Origin: a virus
IMG/VR virus record: IMGVR_UViG_3300009130_001305
Span: 1 to 64,000 of that record
DNA length: 64,000 nt
Reading direction: 5' to 3' (one strand)
Below, piece after piece: positions 41,417 through 50,446 of this stretch. A model generated the notes under the pieces. The model saw only the letters and a list, made by a program, of their open reading frames with translations, was not told where the DNA came from and searched no databases. The position numbers and the translations under genes are program-made. How positions within the stretch are numbered: the stretch's first letter is position 1; each line of letters starts with the position of its first letter.

Positions 41417-42864
41417 TTGATATAACATTAAATTCAAACTCTCAAGCTGTATTAAAGGGACCTGAGTTAGATATTATTAGAGAGCATTTTAGTGTAAAAA
41501 ATGAAAATGCGCATTTTCAAAGAAGATTTGGAAGGTTTGTACCTCCACGAACTTATGTAATTACTCAACAAGGAAAAACTGATGTTGGTCTTTTGGCTGA
41601 AATTGCAAAGCTTTGCAAAACAAAAGATATAAAAATTAATTTTTCTAAAGATATAAAAAATTCACTTATACCAACATTACGTAAAGATAATATTATTGAT
41701 TATGATTTAAATTTAAAATTTAGAGATTATCAACAGGATATAATTACTAAATGTATTAATCAAGGACGTGGTACAATAATATTAGCTACTGCAGGAGGTA
41801 AGACTTTAACCATGGCAGGGCTATTAGAATTTTATTATCAAAATTACAGTAAAAATTTTAAAGGGTTAATTATTGTACCTGATTTAGGATTAGTAAATCA
41901 AACAACTTCTGATTTCGAAGAATATGGAGTATCCTTTTCGACTACCAAATATACAGGTAAAGATGAATTAATATTGTCTCGCAATATTATTATAGCTAAT
42001 CTAGGCATACTACAAAGTTCGAAGCAAGATATTTCATGGATAGAGCATATTGATTTTTTAATTGTAGATGAAGTACATAAAGTAAGGAGAGGTAATAAAA
42101 TAAATAATATTCTTAAAAAAATTACTACTCCTCACCGCTTCGGTTTCACAGGAACGTTACCAGATGATCTACTCGACAAATGGAATATTCTAGGAAAGAT
42201 AGGGCCGCAATTATTCGAAAAGAAAGCTCATGAATTAAGAGATGAAAATTATGTTGTACCAGCAAAGGTACATGTCTTAGAATTAACTTATAACACTCCC
42301 TCTACTGAAATCTATCAAGGAAATAATTCCAATGCGTATTATTTACAAGAGAGTGAATTTATACGAAGGAATTCTTTTAGGAACAATTTGTTAGCTAAAT
42401 TAGCAGATAAATTAGATAATAATGCATTAATTCTAATCGATTATATAGAACATGGTGAGTTATTGCTTAATACCTTAACAGATATTTGTAAAAATAAACA
42501 AATATATTTTATTAGGGGTGACGTGGAAGTAAAAGAGCGTAAAAAAATACAAGAATTAATGGAGCGCCAAAAAGATATAATAATCGTCGCTATATCAAAA
42601 ATATTTTCTACAGGTATTAATATTAAAAATTTACATTATTTAGTGTTTGCTAGCGGTGGAAAAGCAAAGATAAAAATTATACAAAGTATAGGTCGAGGCC
42701 TGCGCTTGCATAATGATAAGAAAGAGCTTATAATCTTTGATATCGCTGATAATCTACGTTATGGTCAACGTCATGTAGAGCAACGGTTATCATTGTATGA
42801 CAGCGAACACATAAAATATAAATTTACCCAGTATCATGAAACCAAAGACAAAGAAACCAAATAA
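41413..42864 (+). CDS. uvsW: UvsW-like superfamily 2 DNA helicase
   Basis: This 483-residue protein has the T4 UvsW domains: an N-terminal cap, RDYQQDIITKCINQGRG (Q motif), ILATAGGKT (Walker A), LIVDEVHKV (DEVH), GFTGTL, and the C-terminal SISG-like and QSIGRGLRL motif VI. UvsW remodels stalled forks, recombination intermediates and R-loops. It overlaps uvsY by 4 nt and the gp55 start by 29 nt. The order uvsY-uvsW is near that of T4. Confidence 0.93.
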   Translation: MIDITLNSNSQAVLKGPELDIIREHFSVKNENAHFQRRFGRFVPPRTYVITQQGKTDVGLLAEIAKLCKTKDIKINFSKDIKNSLIPTLRKDNIIDYDLNLKFRDYQQDIITKCINQGRGTIILATAGGKTLTMAGLLEFYYQNYSKNFKGLIIVPDLGLVNQTTSDFEEYGVSFSTTKYTGKDELILSRNIIIANLGILQSSKQDISWIEHIDFLIVDEVHKVRRGNKINNILKKITTPHRFGFTGTLPDDLLDKWNILGKIGPQLFEKKAHELRDENYVVPAKVHVLELTYNTPSTEIYQGNNSNAYYLQESEFIRRNSFRNNLLAKLADKLDNNALILIDYIEHGELLLNTLTDICKNKQIYFIRGDVEVKERKKIQELMERQKDIIIVAISKIFSTGINIKNLHYLVFASGGKAKIKIIQSIGRGLRLHNDKKELIIFDIADNLRYGQRHVEQRLSLYDSEHIKYKFTQYHETKDKETK

Positions 42865-43276
42865 AAAAACATATTACGTTAATCCAAAACAATTTTTACA
42901 ACAACTAACAGAATATTATAGCACGGATGATTTAATTGACGAACTAGCTGAGTCAGTTTATAAAATCGCTGTCGGTTTAAGTTATTCTCCAAACTTTATA
43001 AACTATAGTTATAAAGACGAAATGATAGGTGATGCTGTTGTAAAAATGATAGCAGCTGTAAAAAATAAAAAATTTAATCTTGATTCTGAGTCAAATCCGT
43101 TTTCATATTTTACTACTATTGCATATCACGCATTTATTAATAGAATAAAGAAGGAAAAAAAATATAGAGAAACAATTAGTGATTATCAAGAACAAGTATA
43201 TGGATCTTTAGCTGATGAAGAAAGAATTGCTAATAAACAACCAGTTAAAGACTACGATCGAGAATTATACACATAA
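42836..43276 (+). CDS. 55: late RNA polymerase sigma factor (T4 gp55-like)
   Basis: This 146-residue protein resembles T4 gp55 (185 aa): YYVNPKQFLQQLTEYY near the N-terminus, KDEMIGDAVVKMIAAV (helix with the EMI motif), NPFSYFTTIAYHAFINRIKKEKKYRE, the region that holds sigma-2-like contacts. It directs host RNA polymerase to the late promoter TATAAATA; several such boxes exist in this window. The C-terminus is short and lacks a clear clamp-binding SLDFL motif. It shares one nt with the gp47 start. Confidence 0.93.
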   Translation: MKPKTKKPNKKTYYVNPKQFLQQLTEYYSTDDLIDELAESVYKIAVGLSYSPNFINYSYKDEMIGDAVVKMIAAVKNKKFNLDSESNPFSYFTTIAYHAFINRIKKEKKYRETISDYQEQVYGSLADEERIANKQPVKDYDRELYT

Positions 43277-44322
43277 TGGTAACTGAAAACAATAAAAAAA
43301 TCGGCTTCTTCTCCGATTTGCATATTGGCATACATCAAAACAGTGAAAAATGGCATGATGTAGCATTTGAATGGGCAAAATGGTTTACGACGGAGTTAAG
43401 AAAGGAAAAAATCACTAAAATAATATTTGGCGGGGATTTTTTTCACTATAGAGACGAAATAAACGTTAAATCTTTACATTTTGCAAATAATTTACTAGAC
43501 TTATTTAATGATTTTGAAATATTCATGATTCCTGGTAATCATGACGCATATTATAAAGATAACTCGAATGTACATTCACTATCTATTTTAAGTAATAGGA
43601 ACAATATTCATATTATTAATGAACCGAGCGTGCAAAATATGTTCGGGTTTAATATTTGTTTTTGTCCATGGGGAACTAGTATAGGTGAGATTTCAGAATC
43701 TGATTTAATAATCGGACATTTTGAAATTGAAAATTTCAATTTTAATAGCTTTAAAGTATGTGAATCGGGCGTTCAATCGTGTGACTTACTAACAAAATCT
43801 AATCTTATAATTTCTGGTCACTTTCACAAACGTCAGCGTCGAAAATATTCAAATGGAGAGATAATTTATGCAGGAAATCCGTTTGAAATGGATTTTAACG
43901 ATATACAAGACCAGAAAGGTTTTTATATTCTTGATCTTAGTGGGCAAGACATAGAGTATACTTTCATTGAAAATAAAATATCACCTATTCATGTAAAAGT
44001 AAACTTAAGTGAACTTGAAAAACTAAAAACAATCGCAAAGGAGGTCGGTTGGTCGAAGTTAGCTATAAAAATTGTTATTGATAAGGATATAAAGACAAAC
44101 ATACTCGATAAAATAATAGCATCTATAAATTTTGAAGCACCTTTCTCATTAGTAACAGATTATTTACATAAATTTAGTATCGGTGATAATATCGCAATAA
44201 CGAACGAGTTAGGAGACTTGAATATTAAGCAATGTATTATAGAATATATTGAGTCCTTAGATATAGACAACAAGGAAGAAGTAGTAAGGAGAACCGTACA
44301 TTTGTATAATCAATTTGTATGA
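43276..44322 (+). CDS. 47: recombination nuclease subunit (T4 gp47, SbcD/Mre11-like)
   Basis: This 348-residue protein has all metallophosphoesterase motifs of the Mre11/SbcD family: GFFSDLHIGIH (D-x-H), FGGDFFH, IPGNHDAYY, and ISGHFHKRQ (GHFH). With gp46 it forms the nuclease/ATPase that resects DNA ends for recombination-dependent replication. The overlap with gp46 (4 nt, ATGA) means stoichiometric translation. Confidence 0.95.
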   Translation: MVTENNKKIGFFSDLHIGIHQNSEKWHDVAFEWAKWFTTELRKEKITKIIFGGDFFHYRDEINVKSLHFANNLLDLFNDFEIFMIPGNHDAYYKDNSNVHSLSILSNRNNIHIINEPSVQNMFGFNICFCPWGTSIGEISESDLIIGHFEIENFNFNSFKVCESGVQSCDLLTKSNLIISGHFHKRQRRKYSNGEIIYAGNPFEMDFNDIQDQKGFYILDLSGQDIEYTFIENKISPIHVKVNLSELEKLKTIAKEVGWSKLAIKIVIDKDIKTNILDKIIASINFEAPFSLVTDYLHKFSIGDNIAITNELGDLNIKQCIIEYIESLDIDNKEEVVRRTVHLYNQFV

Positions 44323-46139
44323 AGTATATAAATTTCAATTCAATAAAAATTAGTAATTTCTTATCAATCGGAAAAGAGCCGATCGAAATTAATTTCAAAA
44401 CAGGCCTAAACATAATTACCGGTGTTAATAGAGATAAACAAGATAGAAGAAACGGAGTTGGTAAGTCAACAATTGCTGATGCAATACATTTTGCTATTTT
44501 TGGTGAGACTATACGTGAAGTGTCGAAAGACTTTATTGTAAATTCTGTAAATAAGAAAAATACATATGTTGAAGTACATTTTTCAATAAATGAAAACAAT
44601 AAAACAGATAACTATCGCATTATACGTAAATTAAAACCTACAAAATGTTATCTGTATGCTAATGACGTTGATGTAACAGAAAGTACAATACCTAACACTA
44701 GTAAAAAAATAAAAAACATACTTAGTTGCTCTCCTGAGGTATTTCAAAACTGTGTTATAATGTCACTCAACACTACGTTGCCTTTTATGGCACAAAAGAA
44801 GGTTGAAAAAAGAAAATTTATTGAAGGTATTTTAAATTTAGAAATTTTCTCCGATATGTTATTAAGAGCACGGTCTGAATATAATGACGTACAGAAAAAA
44901 TATGAGCACATTACAAAAGACTTTGATCATGCAACTAATATCTTTAAACTTCTCAACGACCAAAAAGAAAAAATAGTAACTAATATTATTGAGAGGAAAA
45001 ATAAAATAAATGATAGAATAAAAATTATAAATGAAGAAATAGAGCAAAATAAAACAAAAATTAAAAAAATAAATAAAGACTTATACAACAAAAGCAAAGA
45101 AAAACTAAAATTTATAAAAAATAAACTAACAGATATTCAAAATCAATTAGACTCTATTTCAAATAAAATTACTCAACATCAAACTGAAATTAAATTTTAT
45201 AAAAAACAAACCTCTAGCATGGGCACGGAGGGGGACAGTTGTCCTGTCTGCTTACGACAAATTACTAGTGAAGATAGAGATCATATCTTACAGGAAAAAA
45301 ATAAAATTAAAAAAGATATCGATAATTGTGAACAAGATATTGAAAGCTTATTACAACAACAAAAAAATATTTTTAATTTAAAGGAAAATAATATTACCGC
45401 CGAGTCTCAACTTAATGAATATATTTCTACTATAAAAACAGTTCATAATAACAACAGATTAACCACGGTACATATTAATAGTCTTGAAAATGATCGAGGT
45501 GAAAATGAAAGCGAATTACAAGAACTAACAAAAAGAGAAACGAGTTTAGAAGTAAAAGAACTAAACAATAAATTAAAAGTAAAAGCAAAAGAAGTTGACG
45601 AATTAGAAGAGGTATCAAATAATATACATTCTGATTTAGAAATATTAGAAGTGGTAAAATATATTTTATCAGAAGAAGGTGTCAAATCATTTATTGTAAA
45701 AAAGATTTTAGATATTTTAAACACACGATTATTATATTATCTACAAAAAATGGACGCAAATTGTATCTGTAGATTTAATGAATATTTTGAAGAAGAAATT
45801 GTAAATGAAAAAAATGAACAGTGCTCATATTTTAATTTTTCTGGTGCTGAGAGAAAAAATATAGATCTTGCTATTTTATTCACATTTATAGATATGAGAA
45901 GGTTACAAGGTGACGTAGCGTATAATCTATTAATGTTCGATGAATTATTAGATAGTTCACTTGATGAGAAGGGAGTAGAACTAGTGTTAAATATAATTAA
46001 TGAACGAGTAGATAAACATCATGAAAGCATATATGTTATCTCTCATAGAAAAGAATCCGTTAAGGCAGCTTCAGGTGAAGTTATTATGCTAGAAAAGAAA
46101 AATAGCGTTACAACGCGTGTGGATTTATCCAATAATTAG
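44319..46139 (+). CDS. 46: recombination nuclease ATPase subunit (T4 gp46, SbcC/Rad50-like)
   Basis: This 606-residue protein has an N-terminal ATP-binding P-loop (GVNRDK...GVGKST), long coiled coils either side of a zinc hook DSCPVCLRQI (CPVC), and a C-terminal signature FNFSGAERKNIDLAIL (LSGGE-like, SGAE) and LLMFDELLDSSLD. It is a somewhat longer version of T4 gp46 (560 aa). It is the ATPase of the gp46/gp47 complex. It is followed 15 nt later by a GT-B glycosyltransferase. Confidence 0.95.
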   Translation: MKYINFNSIKISNFLSIGKEPIEINFKTGLNIITGVNRDKQDRRNGVGKSTIADAIHFAIFGETIREVSKDFIVNSVNKKNTYVEVHFSINENNKTDNYRIIRKLKPTKCYLYANDVDVTESTIPNTSKKIKNILSCSPEVFQNCVIMSLNTTLPFMAQKKVEKRKFIEGILNLEIFSDMLLRARSEYNDVQKKYEHITKDFDHATNIFKLLNDQKEKIVTNIIERKNKINDRIKIINEEIEQNKTKIKKINKDLYNKSKEKLKFIKNKLTDIQNQLDSISNKITQHQTEIKFYKKQTSSMGTEGDSCPVCLRQITSEDRDHILQEKNKIKKDIDNCEQDIESLLQQQKNIFNLKENNITAESQLNEYISTIKTVHNNNRLTTVHINSLENDRGENESELQELTKRETSLEVKELNNKLKVKAKEVDELEEVSNNIHSDLEILEVVKYILSEEGVKSFIVKKILDILNTRLLYYLQKMDANCICRFNEYFEEEIVNEKNEQCSYFNFSGAERKNIDLAILFTFIDMRRLQGDVAYNLLMFDELLDSSLDEKGVELVLNIINERVDKHHESIYVISHRKESVKAASGEVIMLEKKNSVTTRVDLSNN

Positions 46140-46154
46140 CAATAAATTTATATA

Positions 46155-47375
46155 ATGATTTCTCATTACAATCATATACCTCGCTTGCCATTCGCACCAC
46201 CGCCGACGGGTAATCCGTCTTTAGCTCTACCTCGACATAAAAACGAACGTCCTAAGACAGATAGTGCTGCACCAGATCTTCCCCGAGGTTTAAATTTTTA
46301 CGCAGATTATTCAGGATGTGGTCATTGGAGAATGATCTGGCCAGAGTTGCTGCTTAACTGCTATAATAAAGCAAACGTACAGGGGGGTACGGTAATGATT
46401 GGAGATAAGGCTTTTTATAGTGGAGTTAAAACAGTTCGAATTCAACGACAAGCAACTCAAACTCAAGCAAGTTATATAAAATGGTTAAAAGAATTAGCCA
46501 AAGAATTACATTTTAACGTCATATACGAAATAGACGATATAATATTTAAAGAAGATATACCACATTATAATAAATTTAGATTTGCGTTTGAAGATCCAAA
46601 AATTAGACAAACTAGTATGGAAATCATGGCTGCATGTGATGAAATTACTGTAACCAATAAGTTTATGAAGGAGTACTATATGGAAAAAACCGGTAACAAA
46701 CAAGTAACCGTTGTGCCTAATTTTATTCCTAGATTTTGGATGGATAGATATTTTGATCTTACAAAAATTAAAGAAAATTTTCAAAAATTTAAACATAAAC
46801 CAAGAGTAGTATATTGCGGTAGCGGCGCTCATTTCGATATTGAAAATAGAATCAAACAGAAAGATGATTTTTTCCATATTAACGATGTAATAAGAAAAAC
46901 AGTAGACAAATTCCAATGGGTATTTATAGGCGGGTTTCCATTAACACTAAGAGATTTAATATCACAAAAAAAGATTGAATATCATGAATGGACTAATTTA
47001 GTAGATTACCCTGCGTATATAAACAGTAAGAACCCTACAGTCTTTTACGCTCCATTAGAAAATAGTACTTTTAATAAAGCTAAAAGTGATTTAAAATTTA
47101 TTGAAGGGTGTGCGCTAGGGATTCCGACTATCTGTCAAGACTTATGCACATATGATACTGCATTTCATAAATTCACTACCGGAGATGACTTAATAGATAA
47201 AATAAAATATCTAACTAGTGATTATAAAAAATATATAAAAGAGGTAAGACGAGCTCGAGAGTATATGAAATCCAGATGGATGGAAGATAATATTAACTTC
47301 TACACTGAGTTATATTCATTTCCGTACGGTGATCCAAAGAGAAAAAATCTTAATCGCTTAAACGGAATTAGTTGA
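46155..47375 (+). CDS. GT-B glycosyltransferase inside the replication module
   Basis: This 406-residue protein has a Pro-rich N-terminal tail of about 45 residues and then a GT-B fold: GLNFYADYSGCGHWRMIWP, VIYEIDDIIF, EITVTNKFMKEYY, VTVVPNFIP, RVVYCGSGAHFDI, WVFIGGFP, and FYAPLENSTFNKAKSDLKFIEGC (the donor-binding end with ES/K-like motif). It lies between gp46 and gp43, where T4 has DNA-glucosylating enzymes in nearby regions. Modification of phage DNA or another phage molecule is possible but not shown by sequence. Confidence 0.8.
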   Translation: MISHYNHIPRLPFAPPPTGNPSLALPRHKNERPKTDSAAPDLPRGLNFYADYSGCGHWRMIWPELLLNCYNKANVQGGTVMIGDKAFYSGVKTVRIQRQATQTQASYIKWLKELAKELHFNVIYEIDDIIFKEDIPHYNKFRFAFEDPKIRQTSMEIMAACDEITVTNKFMKEYYMEKTGNKQVTVVPNFIPRFWMDRYFDLTKIKENFQKFKHKPRVVYCGSGAHFDIENRIKQKDDFFHINDVIRKTVDKFQWVFIGGFPLTLRDLISQKKIEYHEWTNLVDYPAYINSKNPTVFYAPLENSTFNKAKSDLKFIEGCALGIPTICQDLCTYDTAFHKFTTGDDLIDKIKYLTSDYKKYIKEVRRAREYMKSRWMEDNINFYTELYSFPYGDPKRKNLNRLNGIS

Positions 47376-47400
47376 TTTATTGCTTCATATTCTTTATACT
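47372..47400 (+). promoter_or_regulatory. sigma70-like promoter of the DNA polymerase gene
   Basis: TTGATT (47372-47377), a 17-nt spacer and TATACT (47395-47400), then 7 nt to the GTG start at 47408. It lies in the 32-nt gap after the GT-B gene. Confidence 0.55.
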
Positions 47401-47407
47401 ATAAAGA

Positions 47408-50065
47408 GTGTATAGAAACTTAGCGTACATACCAAATCAGCGCATTATGCGGCTGTATACATGGGACGAGAATGGAGTTAGAATTGAAACTGATTGTCCG
47501 TATCGTCCATATTTTTATTCTGAAACGAATTCAAATCGATACGACGCAACTTCATTGTATGGTACAAAACTTCGAAGACATATTGCAAACAGCGAGCTAG
47601 ATAGAAGAAAAAAAATCGAAGATCTTAATGATCATAAAATTTATGAAAATATTTCTCCCTACCAACAATTTTTAGTTGATAGGTTTTGGGAAGTAAACGA
47701 AACAGACGAATTTAGCAAGTTCCCTCTTAAGATATGGTTCTTTGATATTGAGACATATTCCCCTGACGAGTTTCCAAAACCAGACGAAGCCAGTCATATG
47801 ATTAATGTAATTACTATCTATGACACCGTCGAAAAAATGTATTTTACGTGGGGTATTAATCCATATAAACCAAAATCTGATGACGTAAAATATATTCACT
47901 GCAAGTCTGAGGTTGAATTATTACAAAAGTTTTTAGATTTTTACTGCAAGGATCGACCTGATATTTTATCTGGTTGGGCTAGTGAGACTTTTGATATACC
48001 ATATGTAATTAATCGAGTTAGAAACTTATTAGGAGAAGACGCTACCCGGTTATTTTCACCCGTACATGATGAAATTATGAAGCCAATTTACCAACGTGTG
48101 TACCGTGGTAATTTCGGTCAACAAACATCAAAATACGTAGTTGAAGGGGTATCAATGTTAGATTATCTAGATGTGTATAAAACCTTCAGCATGGGCATGA
48201 AAGATAGTTATAAGTTAGATAATATAGCTCATATAGAACTAGGAGAGAACAAGGTAGATATAGGAGAAACTAACCTTGCAACACTGTCTATAGAAGATTG
48301 GGACAAATTTGTTGATTACAATATTCATGACGTAAGATTGTTAGTAAAACTGGATGCTAAGCTCATGTATATGGATTTAGCAAGAATGCTGTCTTACATA
48401 GGGTTAACTCCATTTAACGCGGCATTAGGTACTATTAGTACAGTTAATGGTCGTGCTATCGTTGAAGCGAGAAAGTCAGACCCACCTAGAGTTATACCAA
48501 CTTTTATAAAAGGAGATGACAGATCTGGTAAGTATGAGGGAGCGTATGTAGGTGAACCTCAGCGTGGATTTCAAAAAAATATTATATCATTTGATGCTAA
48601 CTCACTATATCCGAGTGTGATGGTAACTCTTAATTTAAGCCCGGAAACAAAGATCGGTAGTATTGTAGGCACAGATAATGGTAAGGTATATATAAAGACA
48701 ATAAACAATAAAGATATTGAAATGTCTTATGGGGATTTTAATAAATGGTGCGCTAAAAATGAAATAGCAGTAACAAGAGCTAAGAAGCTTTTTTCACAAA
48801 AGAACAAAGGAATTTTTCCTAGAATTACAGATCACTTTTATGCTATACGATCAGGAAAAAAACAAGAATGGAACGAAGCTCGTGAAGAATTACATCAACT
48901 ATCAGTAAAATTAGAAAAAGAAACTAACAACGAATCAAAGAAAATTTTACAACAAAAGATAAATGACACTAAATTTAAAATTGATCAATTATGGATCTGG
49001 CAATTTACGTTAAAAATTCTTATTAACAGGATTTATGGATATTTTGGTAATAAAAACTCCGCCATGGCTGATGGTGATATTGCACGGTCAATTACGCTAA
49101 CTGGACGAGATGTAATTAAACAAAGCAATATTATTCTAAGAAATTATATAAAAAGAGTAACAGGATTATCTGATAGAGAACTAGATAATAACGATCCTAT
49201 TATTTATAATGATACAGATAGTTCGTATTGTACAATAACTCCGATCCTCGAGAATTTAAATATCCCGCTGCATGAAAATAATAAAATAGATGATAGGGTT
49301 TATAAATTAGTACAAGACATCGAAGACGATTTAAATGTTCATATTGAAAAATGGGCGAGAGAAACATTACTAACTAAAGATCCTAGATTTGTTTTTAAGC
49401 GAGAGTCTATTTGTGATAAAGGTATATTTTTACAAAAGAAGCGATACGTCTTACACAAACTAGATGATGAAGGAGTTGTTTGTAATAAATTTAAATACAC
49501 TGGAGTAGAAGTAGTTCGAACTACTATGCCCAATGCAATAAAACCATATGTAAAGAAAATTATCGAACATATGATTATGACTGAAAATCAAGTCACTACA
49601 AATGAAATTTTTGAAGAGACATATGAGATTTTTAAATCATTACCTATAAGAGATATTGCGTTTGTTATGGGTGTTAAAGAATACGAAAAATATAGTATAT
49701 ATGCTAAAGACTGGACAGTTAAAAAAGGAACACCGATTCATGTAAAATCTTCTATATATTATAATAAACTTTTAGATCATTATAACATCTCTAATAACCA
49801 CGAATATATTAGCTCCGGTGATAAGATAAGATATTTTTATACAGTTTCTCCTAACAAGTTTGGTTTGAATTCGTTAGGTTTTAAGTACGACATACCACCG
49901 GAATTTGAACAAGATTTTAAAATAGACTATGAAAAAATGTTTGATAAAATCGTTTATAGTGTTATTGATAGGTTTTATGACAACGTAAACTGGAAGTCGT
50001 TTCGACCCGGGGAAGCTGTTAATACGGATTTATTTGATTTCTTTAAAATACCCGTTGCAAATTAA
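47408..50065 (+). CDS. 43: family B DNA polymerase (T4 gp43-like)
   Basis: This 885-residue enzyme is close to T4 gp43 (898 aa). The exonuclease domain has FDIET (Exo I), DILSGWASETFDIPYVINR (Exo II region) and YNIHDVRLL (Exo III). The polymerase domain has DANSLYPSVM (motif A), KILINRIYGYFGNKNS (motif B) and YNDTDSSYC (motif C). It replicates phage DNA with proofreading. The start codon is GTG at 47408, with a promoter directly upstream and no clear Shine-Dalgarno sequence. Confidence 0.97.
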   Translation: MYRNLAYIPNQRIMRLYTWDENGVRIETDCPYRPYFYSETNSNRYDATSLYGTKLRRHIANSELDRRKKIEDLNDHKIYENISPYQQFLVDRFWEVNETDEFSKFPLKIWFFDIETYSPDEFPKPDEASHMINVITIYDTVEKMYFTWGINPYKPKSDDVKYIHCKSEVELLQKFLDFYCKDRPDILSGWASETFDIPYVINRVRNLLGEDATRLFSPVHDEIMKPIYQRVYRGNFGQQTSKYVVEGVSMLDYLDVYKTFSMGMKDSYKLDNIAHIELGENKVDIGETNLATLSIEDWDKFVDYNIHDVRLLVKLDAKLMYMDLARMLSYIGLTPFNAALGTISTVNGRAIVEARKSDPPRVIPTFIKGDDRSGKYEGAYVGEPQRGFQKNIISFDANSLYPSVMVTLNLSPETKIGSIVGTDNGKVYIKTINNKDIEMSYGDFNKWCAKNEIAVTRAKKLFSQKNKGIFPRITDHFYAIRSGKKQEWNEAREELHQLSVKLEKETNNESKKILQQKINDTKFKIDQLWIWQFTLKILINRIYGYFGNKNSAMADGDIARSITLTGRDVIKQSNIILRNYIKRVTGLSDRELDNNDPIIYNDTDSSYCTITPILENLNIPLHENNKIDDRVYKLVQDIEDDLNVHIEKWARETLLTKDPRFVFKRESICDKGIFLQKKRYVLHKLDDEGVVCNKFKYTGVEVVRTTMPNAIKPYVKKIIEHMIMTENQVTTNEIFEETYEIFKSLPIRDIAFVMGVKEYEKYSIYAKDWTVKKGTPIHVKSSIYYNKLLDHYNISNNHEYISSGDKIRYFYTVSPNKFGLNSLGFKYDIPPEFEQDFKIDYEKMFDKIVYSVIDRFYDNVNWKSFRPGEAVNTDLFDFFKIPVAN

Positions 50066-50082
50066 TTTTTTGATAATATAAT
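50055..50082 (+). promoter_or_regulatory. sigma70-like promoter upstream of the uvsX operon
   Basis: TTGCAA (50055-50060), a 16-nt spacer and TATAAT (50077-50082), then 6 nt to the ATG at 50089. The -35 box lies in the last codons of the polymerase gene. Confidence 0.55.
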
Positions 50083-50088
50083 AATTAC

Positions 50089-50445
50089 ATGGATATCATT
50101 ACATACATTGATAGTATAGGTAGGACGTGTTTCGGAGAGCTAGTAGAGCAAACAGATTCACTTTTAAGAGTTAAAGCACCAGCGATGATTATGGTAACGC
50201 CCAATGACGCTGCTAATATGAAAGTTGATGTTATGCCGTTATTCTTTACTGAATTTTCTAGCGGTGAAGCGCCAATATTTAAATATCTAAACACTCAATA
50301 CACAGAAGTCGAGGTTACTATTTCCGATAAAATATTAGTTCATTATAATGCTAAGATTAATGTTAAGGAAGAAGCGAACCCTGAACCAGCAGCAGCCCCG
50401 CTATCTGACGAGAACATACCCGAAGTAACATTATTCGAGGAATAA
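50089..50445 (+). CDS. conserved phage protein, 118 aa
   Basis: This protein begins MDIITYIDSIGRTCFGELVEQ, has VKAPAMIMVTPNDAANMKVDVMPLFF in the middle and an acidic Pro/Ala-rich tail (about 95-118). The same layout, with a strand-rich core and PLFF motif, occurs in other marine T4-like phages, from memory. The fold suggests a small beta-barrel; function unknown. It starts the uvsX-queC operon and ends 1 nt before uvsX. Confidence 0.6.
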   Translation: MDIITYIDSIGRTCFGELVEQTDSLLRVKAPAMIMVTPNDAANMKVDVMPLFFTEFSSGEAPIFKYLNTQYTEVEVTISDKILVHYNAKINVKEEANPEPAAAPLSDENIPEVTLFEE

Positions 50446-50446
50446 T

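Noticed and set aside
45443-45724. A 93-aa minus-strand frame
   Set aside because: Antisense shadow of the coiled-coil region of gp46.
47408-47410. ATG-based start for DNA polymerase
   Set aside because: No ATG lies near; the GTG at 47408 gives the family N-terminus and sits 7 nt after a -10 box.
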